Of a stretch of 64,000 nucleotides of DNA, positions 16,015 to 24,702 are shown piece after piece. Position 1 is the stretch's first letter. Every line of letters starts with the position of its first letter. Under the pieces are notes generated by a model that saw only the letters and a program-made list of their open reading frames with translations, did no database searches and was not told the origin of the DNA. The position numbers were made by a program, and so were the translations under genes. Source of the stretch: Limisphaera sp049537155 (GTDB taxonomy: Bacteria; Verrucomicrobiota; Verrucomicrobiia; Limisphaerales; Limisphaeraceae). Where the stretch lies: positions 1 through 64,000 of the forward strand of contig NZ_JBMVQZ010000006.1 in assembly GCF_049537155.1 (NCBI RefSeq), given 5' to 3'.

Positions 16015-16335
16015 ATGTTTCTGGCCCGTGTGGAAGGCACGGTCGTGGCCACCAAGAAGGATCCGCAGATGCAGGGGCGGAAGCTCCTGTTGCTGCGGCC
16101 GCAACTGGTGGACGAGAAGGATCCCACGCGCTTTCGGCCGGGTGTGAACACGATTGTGGCGGTGGACAGCGTGGGGGCGGGTGTGGGCGAGATGGTGATG
16201 TTCACACAGGGCAGTTCGGCCCGGTTGGCGCCGGGCATGCGGGACGCGCCGGTGGACGCGGTGGTCATCGGCATCGTGGACACGGTGGATGTGCTGGGCC
16301 GGATCATTTACCAGGCGCACGGCACGCAAACCTGA
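16015..16335 (+). CDS. BMC-P (EutN/CcmL-type) vertex protein 1
   Basis: EutN-type proteins form pentamers that cap the vertices of the shell. The 106-residue product has the family opening MFLARVEGTVVATKKDPQMQGRKLL, a VAVDSVGAGVGEMVMFTQGSSAR core and AVVIGIVDTVDV near the end. The ATG at 16015 follows a clear gaggagg; an in-frame start 36 bp upstream is less likely. Confidence 0.93.
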   Translation: MFLARVEGTVVATKKDPQMQGRKLLLLRPQLVDEKDPTRFRPGVNTIVAVDSVGAGVGEMVMFTQGSSARLAPGMRDAPVDAVVIGIVDTVDVLGRIIYQAHGTQT

Positions 16336-16409
16336 GCCGGCTGCGGCGGCGCCGGGTCGGGCCCTGCTGACGGCGGGCGGGTTCCAACATTCGGAGCTGT
16401 GAAGGGAGC

Positions 16410-17948
16410 ATGAGCACGGTGAACGAGACGTTGATACGGGAGGTGGTGGCCGAGGTGTTGGCCCGGCTGGGTGGCCCGGCCGGGGCAGCCGGGAGTTCTC
16501 CGGGTGGCGGTGGGGAAGGGTCGGGCGGGCAGAAACCGGCCGCGACCCGCGAGAAGGGCACGCCTTCCTGCGGATGTCCCGGGTCGGGTACGGCGGCGGG
16601 TCGGACGGTGCACGGCCGGTTCGGTGTGTTTGCCGATGCCACGGAGGCCTGTGCGGCGGCGTACGAGGCCTATCAGCAGCTCTCGGCCGCCGGTGTGGCC
16701 GGCCGGCGGAAGGTGATCCGGATCGTGAAGGAGATCTGCACCGCCCGTGCCGAAGAATGGGGCCGCCTGGAGTTGGAGGAGACGAAGATCGGGCGGCTGG
16801 ATCACAAGATCGAGAAGCTGCGCAGTCTGCAGGCGGTGCCGGGGGTGGAGTTTCTGCAGCCCTACGGATTGAGCGGCGACCACGGGATCACGCTGGAGGA
16901 GTATGCCCCGTTCGGGGTGATCGGTGCGGTGACGCCGAGCACGCATTCCATTCCCACCCTGGCCTGCAACATCATCAGCATGGTGGCGGCGGGGAATGCG
17001 GTGGTGTTCAACGCCCATCCCGCGGCCTACCGGTGCGCGGTCACCGCGGTGCGGACGTTCAATCAGGCGATTCACCGCGAACTTGGGATCGAGAACCTGG
17101 CGTGCATCATCGAGCCGCCGACGCTCGAATCGTTCCAGGCGATTGCCCGGGACGAGCACGTGCGGTTGTTGTGCGTGACGGGCGGGCCCGGCGTGGTGAA
17201 AGCGGCGATGGCCAGCGGCAAACGGGCCATTTGCGCCGGTCCGGGCAATCCGCCGGTGCTGGTGGATGGCACGAGCGACCTGGACCGTGCGGCGCGTTGC
17301 GTCATCGAGGGCGCCGCTTATGACAACAACCTGCTGTGCATTGGTGAGAAAGAGGTGTTCGTGCTCGAGAGCTGTTTCGACCGGTTCCTGGCGGCGCTGG
17401 AACGGCACGGGGCGGTGCGCCTGAACGAGGCGCAGATCGAGCGGCTGACGCAGGCGGCTTTCGTGTTTCCGCAGGGACAGGGTGCCGGGTGCGCGCACCC
17501 CACGGTGAACCGCGAGCTGGTGGGCCGGGATCCGGAGGTGCTTGCGCGTGCGGCCGGTCTGGACGTGCCGCCCGGGACGCCCCTGTTGTTCGGGGTGACA
17601 CCGGCGGATCATCCCTTCGTCATGGAAGAGCAGATGATGCCGTTCCTGCCGGTGGTGCGTGTGCGCACGGTGGAGGAGGGGATCGAGGCGGCCAAACGGG
17701 CCGAACACGGCTACAAACACTCCGCCATGATCCATTCCTTGGACGTGGCGCACATGACGGCCATGGCGCGCGCGTTGGAGACGACGCTCTTCGTCAAAAA
17801 CGGCTCCTGCCTGGCGGGTTTGGGCAACGGCGGCGAGGGTTACCTGAACTTCTCCATTGCCACGACGACGGGCGAGGGGATCTGCAATCCGCGGACCTTC
17901 ACCCGCGTGCGGCGGTGCGTGATGGTGGATCAGTTGCGGATTTTTTGA
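16410..17948 (+). CDS. CoA-acylating aldehyde dehydrogenase (PduP-like) with encapsulation peptide
   Basis: The enzyme oxidises the compartment's aldehyde (lactaldehyde expected) to acyl-CoA with NAD+. Residues 1-22 (MSTVNETLIREVVAEVLARL and following) form an amphipathic helix typical of a cargo-targeting peptide, then a Gly/Ser/Pro linker with CGC leads to the catalytic domain from about residue 70. The catalytic cysteine is C310 in NNLLCIGEKE; GAVTPSTHSIPTL and the GPGNPPV region are characteristic of the EutE/PduP group. Total length 512 residues fits the family with linker. It sits between the first and second vertex-protein genes. Confidence 0.93.
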   Translation: MSTVNETLIREVVAEVLARLGGPAGAAGSSPGGGGEGSGGQKPAATREKGTPSCGCPGSGTAAGRTVHGRFGVFADATEACAAAYEAYQQLSAAGVAGRRKVIRIVKEICTARAEEWGRLELEETKIGRLDHKIEKLRSLQAVPGVEFLQPYGLSGDHGITLEEYAPFGVIGAVTPSTHSIPTLACNIISMVAAGNAVVFNAHPAAYRCAVTAVRTFNQAIHRELGIENLACIIEPPTLESFQAIARDEHVRLLCVTGGPGVVKAAMASGKRAICAGPGNPPVLVDGTSDLDRAARCVIEGAAYDNNLLCIGEKEVFVLESCFDRFLAALERHGAVRLNEAQIERLTQAAFVFPQGQGAGCAHPTVNRELVGRDPEVLARAAGLDVPPGTPLLFGVTPADHPFVMEEQMMPFLPVVRVRTVEEGIEAAKRAEHGYKHSAMIHSLDVAHMTAMARALETTLFVKNGSCLAGLGNGGEGYLNFSIATTTGEGICNPRTFTRVRRCVMVDQLRIF

Positions 17949-18027
17949 CGAACAGGTCGGCACCCGGCGGGACCGGCTGGGGCCGTTTCCCGGGGCCGGA
18001 CCGCGGTCGGGAAAAAGGAAACGGACC

Positions 18028-18306
18028 ATGTTGCTGGCACGGGTGGAAGGGCATGTGGTGGCGGTGCGCAAGCATCCCAGTCTGGAGGGCTGGCGTTTGG
18101 TGGTGTGCCAGCCGATCGGTACGGACGGGCGCCCGGAAGGGACCCCGCAGGTGGCCATTGATGCCCTGGGCGCCGGCATGCATCAACAGGTGGTGATCTC
18201 GTCGGACGGCGCGGCGGCGCGTCGGGCCGTGGGCGACGAGAAAAGTCCGGTCCGCTGGTTGATCATCGGCATTGTGGACGAAAAGGCTCCGGGTCAGCGT
18301 GTATGA
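18028..18306 (+). CDS. BMC-P (EutN-type) vertex protein 2
   Basis: This 92-residue EutN-fold protein opens with MLLARVEGHVVAVRKHPSLEGWRLVV and has AIDALGAGMHQQVVISSDG and LIIGIVDE. It is the second of three vertex-protein genes. Its stop region overlaps the next start by 4 bases (ATGA), so the two are translationally coupled. Confidence 0.93.
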   Translation: MLLARVEGHVVAVRKHPSLEGWRLVVCQPIGTDGRPEGTPQVAIDALGAGMHQQVVISSDGAAARRAVGDEKSPVRWLIIGIVDEKAPGQRV

Positions 18307-18608
18307 AACTGGGTTGGGTGATCGGGCGGGTGACGTTCAGCCGGATCGTGCCGGCACTGGAGGGCGGGCGTTTCCTCCTGGTCAGTCCGCTGGGGCGCGA
18401 CCAATACGCGGCGGGCCTGGAGGGGCCGCCCCGGATGGGCGCCGACCCCAGCCCGGTGATCTACGACAATCTGGGCGGCATGGTGGGTCAGGTGGTGGGA
18501 TATGTGGAAGGGCGCGAGGCGGCGCAGCCGTTCGACCGCCCGACGCCCGTGGACGCCATCAACGTGGCGCTGGCCGACGAACTGTTCTACCGCCCTTGGA
18601 CGGGATGA
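18303..18608 (+). CDS. BMC-P (EutN-type) vertex protein 3
   Basis: This 101-residue protein is a more divergent EutN-family member: MKLGWVIGRVTFSRIVPALEGGRFLLV is the domain start and VIYDNLGGMVGQVVGYVEGREA matches the core. It has a C-terminal extension (DAINVALADELFY) that could contact another shell subunit. It overlaps vertex protein 2 by 4 bases. Confidence 0.9.
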   Translation: MKLGWVIGRVTFSRIVPALEGGRFLLVSPLGRDQYAAGLEGPPRMGADPSPVIYDNLGGMVGQVVGYVEGREAAQPFDRPTPVDAINVALADELFYRPWTG

Positions 18609-18621
18609 GAAGGGCTTGCCG

Positions 18622-19692
18622 ATGAAAGCGGTGATCAGTGTGCGAGATTTGGAGAATCTGCTCCGGCAGGGACGGGATCTGCGCCAATTGCCGGCCGATG
18701 CCATCCTGACGCCTGCGGCACGGGATTTTTTGCGCGATTGGGAGGCCAGCCAGGGCGGCCCGGGAGGCAAAAGCGGGGAACGCAGCCCTGGCCCGGCTGA
18801 TCCGGCCCAGGAGGCTGCGGGGCCGCCATCGGACCTTTCCTCGTCCTCGCCGCCGGCCGAATTGGAGGCGTTTTTCAACTCCGCATACTGCAGGGAGCTG
18901 AAGGAACAGATGTGCGACATCGGCCGCCGGCTGTGGATGCGCGAGTACGTGGACGGCAACGGCGGCAACCTGGCCATTCGCGTGGGTCGGGACCTCGCCC
19001 TGTGCACGCCGACGCTGGTGAGCAAGGGCTTCATGAAACCGGAGGACATGTGTCTGGTGGACTTCACCGGGCGCCAGCTCCTGGGCCGCAAGAAGCGGAC
19101 CAGCGAGATCCTCATGCATCTGCAGATCTTCCAGCGGCAGCCACGGGCCGTGGCCACGTGTCATTGTCATCCGCCCTATGCCACGGGATTCGCCGTGGCG
19201 GGTCTGGTGCCGCCCACGTGTCTGATACCGGAATTCGAGGTCTTCGCGTCGGTTGCGGTGGCGCCCTATCGGACGCCGGGCACGCCGGAGATGGGGCAGT
19301 TGGTGGCCGAACTGGTGGATCAGCACAACACCATTCTGATGGCCAACCACGGCGTGGTCAGCTGGAGCCACCTGAGCCTGGAGGACGCCTATTTCAAGAT
19401 GGAGATCCTCGAGGCCTACTGCCGCACCGTGCTGGTGACGGCGCAATTGGGGAAACCGCCCCGGACCATGACGCCCCAGCAGTTGCGCGAGCTGCTCAAG
19501 ATCAAGCAGGAACTCGGCATCCCCGACCCGAGGTACGGCCTGCGGGAGTGCGAGCTCTGCGACAACGATCAGTGGCGTCCCGGGGTCACCTGTGCCGTGC
19601 CGCCCAGGCCGGTTGAGGAAGCCGATCTCGACCCGGAAGCGGAGAAGGCGGTGCAACTGATCACCGATGAGATCCTGGCCCGGTGGAAATGA
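18622..19692 (+). CDS. Class II (zinc) aldolase with N-terminal encapsulation peptide
   Basis: Homologues at PV-type microcompartments cleave L-fuculose-1-phosphate or L-rhamnulose-1-phosphate to dihydroxyacetone phosphate and L-lactaldehyde. The 356-residue protein has an N-terminal helix (MKAVISVRDLENLLRQG) plus LPADAILTPAARDFL, then a Pro/Ser/Gly linker to about residue 75, the usual layout of a targeted BMC enzyme. The aldolase domain shows NGGNLAIRVG, the zinc-binding HCH in TCHCHPPYATGF and a third histidine in MANHGVVSW. The ATG at 18622 is 13 bp after the shell gene. The next gene overlaps its stop by 4 bases. Confidence 0.9.
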   Translation: MKAVISVRDLENLLRQGRDLRQLPADAILTPAARDFLRDWEASQGGPGGKSGERSPGPADPAQEAAGPPSDLSSSSPPAELEAFFNSAYCRELKEQMCDIGRRLWMREYVDGNGGNLAIRVGRDLALCTPTLVSKGFMKPEDMCLVDFTGRQLLGRKKRTSEILMHLQIFQRQPRAVATCHCHPPYATGFAVAGLVPPTCLIPEFEVFASVAVAPYRTPGTPEMGQLVAELVDQHNTILMANHGVVSWSHLSLEDAYFKMEILEAYCRTVLVTAQLGKPPRTMTPQQLRELLKIKQELGIPDPRYGLRECELCDNDQWRPGVTCAVPPRPVEEADLDPEAEKAVQLITDEILARWK

Positions 19693-21035
19693 ATCCCCAG
19701 TCTGCAAGGGCCGCGTCTGCGCAGCAGCCGGTCAAGTCGCTGGACCGCAAACTGGCTGAGATACGTGCCCAACCGGGCGGGCGGACCTTCATCCTGGCCG
19801 ACGCGAAGGATGCGGACATGGCATACGGCGTGCGCGCGCCGGGGCCGCGCTACTGGCTCTCCGGCCGCGGGCCGCGACCGGCCCATTTCTCGCCCGAGGT
19901 CTGGACCCGCGAGGAGTTCGGTTACCGCAACCTGCCGGAGTTCCTCGACATCATCCGCGAGATCGTTCATCAGGGTATCGTGGACATCATGTTGATGTCG
20001 CCCTATGTGAACGATCTTCTGACCATTCAGGAGGGGCTGTTCCGCCATTCCACCGTCACGCCGGCGGCCCGGGCCAACGACACGACCGACATCTGGGCCG
20101 TGCGCCACGGTTGTTACACGGCCGAGCCCTCGCGACCGTTCCGGACGGCCAGCATCGATCAGATCCAGTGTGGTCGCGTGGAATGCGACCGCTCATCCAC
20201 CGATTTCCCGGGTGCCAACCTCGGCCTGTATTCGCTGACCTTTTTGAACGACCCGGACCGCGACCGCGAAATGCTCCTGGCCTACAAGACGTTCCGCGAG
20301 GAGGCGGAACGAAAAGGATTCCGGCATTTCCTGGAGGTCTTCGACCCCAACGTGCCCACCGGCTGGCCGCCCGAGCGTTTGGGCGAGTTCATCAACGATC
20401 ACATCCTGCGCACCCTGGCCGGTGTGCCCGAAGCCGGCCGGCCGTTGTTCCTCAAGATCGTGTATCACGGACCGCGCGCGCTGGAAGAACTGGTCCAGTA
20501 CGATCCCCGCATGGTGGTGGGCATCCTGGGCGGCTCGGCCGGGACCACCTACGACGCCTTTCTCCTGCTGCACGAGGCGCAGCGGCACGGTGCGCGCGTG
20601 GCACTGTACGGCCGGAAAATCAACCATGCGGAGCATCAGCTTGCCTTCATCGAGATGTTGCGCCTGATCACCGAGGGTCGGATCGGGCCGGAGGAGGCCG
20701 TCCGGGCCTACCACGCCGTGCTGCAGGCGAAAGGGATCCGGCCCAGGCGCACTCTGGAGGAGGACCTCACATTGACCGATCCCGTGTTGCGCGCGGACCG
20801 GACCGGCCGGAGCCGCCCCCTGTGGGAGGTCCACCGGGAAACGATCCCTGGCCGAGAGAGGGCAACGTCCCGTTCCGGGCGGGAGGTCGGACAGACCCCG
20901 TTGGGGGCGGTTGCCGGCTCGTCGGGCGGTGAAAAACCGGGCGGGCGGAGGGCTGCGCCCGTGGATTTCGACCGGATGACTCCCGAGCAACGTCGGGATT
21001 ATCATCTGGAACGCCTGCGCCGGCGGTTCGGCTGA
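19689..21035 (+). CDS. Aldolase-like (putative TIM-barrel) protein, possible BMC cargo
   Basis: I cannot name this 448-residue protein. Its middle has a repeating beta-strand/helix pattern (HFLEVFDPNVP, LFLKIVYHGPRALEELVQY, VVGILGGSAGTTYDAF, GARVALYGRKI) that recalls the C-terminal half of class I DhnA/DeoC-type TIM barrels, including a Gly-rich phosphate-loop-like GGSAGTT. After about residue 375 comes a low-complexity Arg/Gly/Ser linker, then a terminal helix DFDRMTPEQRRDYHLERLRR, exactly the architecture of a C-terminal encapsulation peptide. The start ATG at 19689 overlaps the aldolase stop (ATGA), so translation is coupled and a role in the same pathway is likely. Function is inference. 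Confidence 0.75.
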   Translation: MNPQSARAASAQQPVKSLDRKLAEIRAQPGGRTFILADAKDADMAYGVRAPGPRYWLSGRGPRPAHFSPEVWTREEFGYRNLPEFLDIIREIVHQGIVDIMLMSPYVNDLLTIQEGLFRHSTVTPAARANDTTDIWAVRHGCYTAEPSRPFRTASIDQIQCGRVECDRSSTDFPGANLGLYSLTFLNDPDRDREMLLAYKTFREEAERKGFRHFLEVFDPNVPTGWPPERLGEFINDHILRTLAGVPEAGRPLFLKIVYHGPRALEELVQYDPRMVVGILGGSAGTTYDAFLLLHEAQRHGARVALYGRKINHAEHQLAFIEMLRLITEGRIGPEEAVRAYHAVLQAKGIRPRRTLEEDLTLTDPVLRADRTGRSRPLWEVHRETIPGRERATSRSGREVGQTPLGAVAGSSGGEKPGGRRAAPVDFDRMTPEQRRDYHLERLRRRFG

Positions 21036-21052
21036 CCCGGCACGGTCACGGC

Positions 21053-22840
21053 TCAGATGTCCACGCGGCGCGTCTCGAACAGCAGAGGGGCGGCATCACG
21101 GGCCAGTTCCTCGCAACGCCGCAGAATTGCGGAGGCCGACTCCTGGGTCAGCGCCCATTCCGCCAGGTCGCGTGCCTCGTTCATGCGGATGCGGCGCACC
21201 AGATACTTGATGCGCGGCACCAAGGGTGGCGCGGCGCTCAGCTCGTGGACGCCCAGGCCGAGCAGGAGGGGAACCAGGACCGGTTCACCGGCCATTTCGC
21301 CGCACACGCTGACCCGCAGACCGGCCGCCTCGGCCGCCCGGGTGGTCATGCGGATGAGACGCAGGATCGCCGGGTGGGTGGGCTCGTAAAGATGAGCGAT
21401 TCGCTCGTTCATCCGGTCCACGGCCAGGGAATACTGGATGAGGTCGTTGGTGCCGATGCTGAAAAAGCGGCTGCGCCGGGCCAGGGCGTCGGCCACCAGG
21501 ACGGCCGAGGGGATTTCGATCATGGCGCCCGTTTCGATCTGCTCGTCGAACGGCAGGCCCTGCCGGCGCAGTTGCGCCTTGCACCGTTCCAGCAGTTCAT
21601 TGGCCTGGCAGAGCTCGTCCAACCCCGAGATCATGGGATACATCACCTTCACCTTGCCTTCGGCGCTGGCGCGGAGGATGGCCCGGAGCTGGACGCTGAA
21701 CATTTCCGGTTGCTGCAGGCACAACCGGATGGCGCGCCATCCGAGGAAGGGGTTCATCTCCTGCTGGGCCACCAGGTGCGAGAGGAACTTGTCCCCGCCC
21801 AGGTCGAGCGTCCGGATGATCACCGGCCGCGGTCGAAGAGTGGAAGCCACGCGCCGGTAGGCCTCGTACTGTTCGTTTTCGGCGGGTGGATGCGGCCGGT
21901 TGATGTAGAGGTACTCGGTACGAAAGAGGCCCACGCCCTCGGCGCCACAGGCCAGAACCGCCTCCACATCGTCGGCCTGTTCAATGTTGGCGAGGATGGG
22001 AACCCGGACACCATCGAGGGTCACGCCCGGCTGGTCCACCACCTCGCGCAGTTTCTCCTCCAGGCTGATCTGGCGGCGGACGAGCTGGCCATATTCGAAC
22101 AGGACCTGGTCGCTGGGATTGAGGACCAGCAGACCGTTGAAACCGTCCAGGAGCGCATACACGCTGCTCTCGACCTCCTGAAGGACGCGGCCCACACCCA
22201 CGACGGCGGGCAGGCCCAGCGACCGTGCCAGAATGGCAGCGTGCGAAGTTTGGCTCCCGATCTCGGTGACAAAACCCAGCACCTTGGTCTTGTCCAGTTG
22301 CACGGTGTCGCTGGGCGTCAGGTCGTGGGCCACGATGATGACCGGTTCGCGGAGGTGCGACAGGTCCAGCCCGTGCGCGCGTCCCATGAGGTGGCTGAGC
22401 ACGCGAGCGGTCACATCCCGCATGTCGGCCACGCGTTCGCGCAGGTACTCGTCCTCCACGCGCGCCAGGGCGGCCATGTACTTTTGGGCGACCTGGTTGA
22501 ACGCGTATTCGGCGTTGACGCGGTCGCGGCGGATGACGCGGACCACCTCGTCCAGGAGGACCCGGTCCTCCAACACCAGCAGATGGGCGTCAAAGATGCT
22601 GGCCTCCTCGGCGCCCATGACTTCCGTGACCTGGCGTTGGACCTCCAGGAGCTGCTGGCGGGTGGCCACCAGGGCCCGCTCGAGACGATCCAGCTCGGCC
22701 GGGATTTCCTCCTCGCGCAGTTCCCACCGGGGCACCTCCGCCTCGGCACGGTGCCAGACGTACGTTTTGCCCCGGGCCACGCCGGGCGAGACCGGGATGC
22801 CCCTCAGAACTCGGTTGCCCTGATCACCTGCGGCCGCCAC
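21053..22840 (-). CDS. ptsI: Phosphoenolpyruvate-protein phosphotransferase (PTS enzyme I)
   Basis: Enzyme I takes phosphate from PEP onto a histidine and hands it to HPr. The 595-residue protein has the N-terminal helical and phosphohistidine domains (active H in GSQTSHAAILARSLGLPAV, about residue 195) and a C-terminal PEP-binding barrel with FFSIGTNDLIQY, GTEYL-like FRTEYLY and CGEMAG. The GTG start at 22840 is preceded by agaggg and gives normal length. No HPr or sugar EII gene is nearby, so it may serve regulatory phosphorelay rather than sugar import. It converges on the microcompartment operon with 17 bp between stops. Confidence 0.93.
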   Translation of the reverse strand: MAAAGDQGNRVLRGIPVSPGVARGKTYVWHRAEAEVPRWELREEEIPAELDRLERALVATRQQLLEVQRQVTEVMGAEEASIFDAHLLVLEDRVLLDEVVRVIRRDRVNAEYAFNQVAQKYMAALARVEDEYLRERVADMRDVTARVLSHLMGRAHGLDLSHLREPVIIVAHDLTPSDTVQLDKTKVLGFVTEIGSQTSHAAILARSLGLPAVVGVGRVLQEVESSVYALLDGFNGLLVLNPSDQVLFEYGQLVRRQISLEEKLREVVDQPGVTLDGVRVPILANIEQADDVEAVLACGAEGVGLFRTEYLYINRPHPPAENEQYEAYRRVASTLRPRPVIIRTLDLGGDKFLSHLVAQQEMNPFLGWRAIRLCLQQPEMFSVQLRAILRASAEGKVKVMYPMISGLDELCQANELLERCKAQLRRQGLPFDEQIETGAMIEIPSAVLVADALARRSRFFSIGTNDLIQYSLAVDRMNERIAHLYEPTHPAILRLIRMTTRAAEAAGLRVSVCGEMAGEPVLVPLLLGLGVHELSAAPPLVPRIKYLVRRIRMNEARDLAEWALTQESASAILRRCEELARDAAPLLFETRRVDI

Positions 22841-23016
22841 GGCACCCTCTTACCCGATTCAGCCCCGGCGAAAAATGCAAAAGTTGGGCATGCCCGCGGC
22901 CGGGTCCGGGCGCGCTTGTGCCCTGCCCGGCAAGGATGGTGCGGGAAAGGAACGGGCCGTCTCCGGATGACGGACGCGTCCACCGGGTGGATTCGGGGCG
23001 GCCTCCTGCACGGTCT

Positions 23017-23613
23017 TCACGCCACGTGGGGATCTGGTGGCTGGAGGGTGATTTCCCGACCGACCTCGAATGCGCGGGCCACGAAATCGTTCAGGGCGTA
23101 ATAGGCCTGCGAGTCGGGCGCAAATGACAACGGCTTGAGTCGTTCGGGGTCGGTCCGGCCCTCCTCGTCCAGAATGCCGGGATCGGCCTTGACGTCCATG
23201 ATTTCTCCCACAAAGAGGGTGTGCAGCCCCAGTTCCAGCGTTCGATACAGCCGGCACTCCAGCGCCAGCGGGAATTCCTCGATATAAGGGGCGTCCACCA
23301 AAAGGCTGCGGACCGGCGTCAGACCGGTCACACGGAACTTGTCCACGTCACGGCCGCTCACCAACCCCAGGTAGTCCACCACCCGGACCTGGTCCCGGGA
23401 CGGGACGCCCAGCGTGAACGCCCGGCGGTTGATAACGTTTTCATGAGTGTAGGTGGCGCGGCGGAGGGCCACGCCCACACACGGGGGCTGGGAACAGCAG
23501 ATCCCTGCCCAGGCGGCGGTCATGGCGTTGGGCCGGCCTGCGGCGTCGTACGTGCCCACGACCACCACGGGCGTGGGATGGAGAAGGGTCTGGGCTCCCA
23601 GCGACTTTTTCAT
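23017..23613 (-). CDS. Flavin reductase family protein (FMN-binding split barrel)
   Basis: The 198-residue protein belongs to the flavoredoxin/flavin-reductase-like FMN-binding family. The opening MKKSLGAQTLLHPTPVVVVGTYD and the following NAMTAAWAGICCSQPPCVGVALR are characteristic, as are FTLGVPSRDQ and the later LFVGEIMDV. The ATG at 23613 is chosen because family homology starts there, although an ATG at 23646 is in frame and no strong ribosome binding site distinguishes them. Neighbours give no clue to the substrate. Confidence 0.9.
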   Translation of the reverse strand: MKKSLGAQTLLHPTPVVVVGTYDAAGRPNAMTAAWAGICCSQPPCVGVALRRATYTHENVINRRAFTLGVPSRDQVRVVDYLGLVSGRDVDKFRVTGLTPVRSLLVDAPYIEEFPLALECRLYRTLELGLHTLFVGEIMDVKADPGILDEEGRTDPERLKPLSFAPDSQAYYALNDFVARAFEVGREITLQPPDPHVA

Positions 23614-23758
23614 ACGGGCAGCAGCATAAGGAATCCTCAGGTTCATGGCCAGCCTGCACGGCGTGGGCAGGCCCGGCATGGGCCCGCGCACACGCGACGG
23701 CCCGGAGCCCGCGCATGAACCGGGTCGCAAACCCGGGTGGGCGGTACCCGGTCGGCGC

Positions 23759-24697
23759 CTAGCGGGAGGCTCTCCGGCCCCGTGTCAGCAGCCCGTCCAC
23801 GGGGGCGTAATCATCGGTGAGCAGGTCGCACCGGCTGAAGTGAGACGGGGGCTGCTCCCGGAGGTTCCGGACGCGGTGGAGAAACTCCGGCAGTTTGATG
23901 TGGCCGGCCCGGAGGAGGGCCCGGGCGGTTTGTTCCAGTTCGACGAGGCTCCGGCGTCTGGCATCCCGACTGGCCACCAGCACGATGTTCTGACTGCTGG
24001 AGGCCGGGAACAGATACACCTGCGGGAAAACCGCCTTGAGGGTCTGGTGAAGGGAGCCAATGACGTCGGAATGCCAGGCGTTCAGCGTGCCGATGGCGTT
24101 GTAGGCGAGCACGCCGTTGGTGGAGAGACGGTCGCGGACGATTTCAAAGAACTCACGGGTGGCCAGGTGGTAGGGGATGAACGCGCCGTAACGGTTTTCG
24201 GTGTAGGCGTCCACCAGAATCACGTCCCAACTCTGGCGGGAACGCCGGAGGTACATGCGGCCGTCTTCGACCACCACGCGTTGTGTAGGACCGGTTTGCA
24301 GGTGGAAGTACTCCCGGGCGACCCTCACCACCACGGGATCGATCTCCACCGTCTCGAACTGGACCTGCGGGTACCACGCGGCCCATTGCCGTTGAGCGCT
24401 GCCCCCACCCAGGCCGATCATCAAGACCTGACTGACCTGTGTGTTCCAGAGCCAGGGCAGGTGAAAGTACTCGATGTACTCGAAATGCCCGGCCAGGGGA
24501 TCGCGGAGCGACATGCGGGTCTGGAGCGTACCGTCGAAGGTCAGCCAGCGATAACCCGCCCGGTCCTCCACGCGGATGTTGTGATAGGGCGAGGTGGCTT
24601 CGAACAACACCTCCCCCCGCGCGGCCGCAACGACGCCGGTGATGGCCAGACATGCGACCTGGTATGCCAGACAGATGGGCACGGTTCTCTTTTGCAT
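23759..24697 (-). CDS. Spermidine-synthase-like methyltransferase-fold protein with signal peptide
   Basis: The 312-residue protein has a Rossmann methyltransferase/aminopropyltransferase fold: VLMIGLGGGSAQRQW is the nucleotide-binding loop, VEIDPVVVRVAREYF the acidic second strand and VEDGRMYLRR with DVILVDAYT the expected third and fourth strands. An N-terminal hydrophobic stretch (about residues 6-26) suggests export or anchoring. It starts 5 bp after the stop of the membrane-protein gene upstream. In many bacteria such domains are fused behind a multi-pass membrane domain; here the two parts are separate genes. Polyamine synthesis is not established for this subgroup. Confidence 0.8.
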   Translation of the reverse strand: MQKRTVPICLAYQVACLAITGVVAAARGEVLFEATSPYHNIRVEDRAGYRWLTFDGTLQTRMSLRDPLAGHFEYIEYFHLPWLWNTQVSQVLMIGLGGGSAQRQWAAWYPQVQFETVEIDPVVVRVAREYFHLQTGPTQRVVVEDGRMYLRRSRQSWDVILVDAYTENRYGAFIPYHLATREFFEIVRDRLSTNGVLAYNAIGTLNAWHSDVIGSLHQTLKAVFPQVYLFPASSSQNIVLVASRDARRRSLVELEQTARALLRAGHIKLPEFLHRVRNLREQPPSHFSRCDLLTDDYAPVDGLLTRGRRASR

Positions 24698-24702
24698 GAG
24701 CT

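Noticed and set aside
12923..21035. Pdu, Eut or glycyl-radical microcompartment
   Set aside because: There is no diol dehydratase, ethanolamine lyase or glycyl-radical enzyme; the class II aldolase, DeoR regulator and three BMC-P genes fit the Planctomycetes-Verrucomicrobia type.
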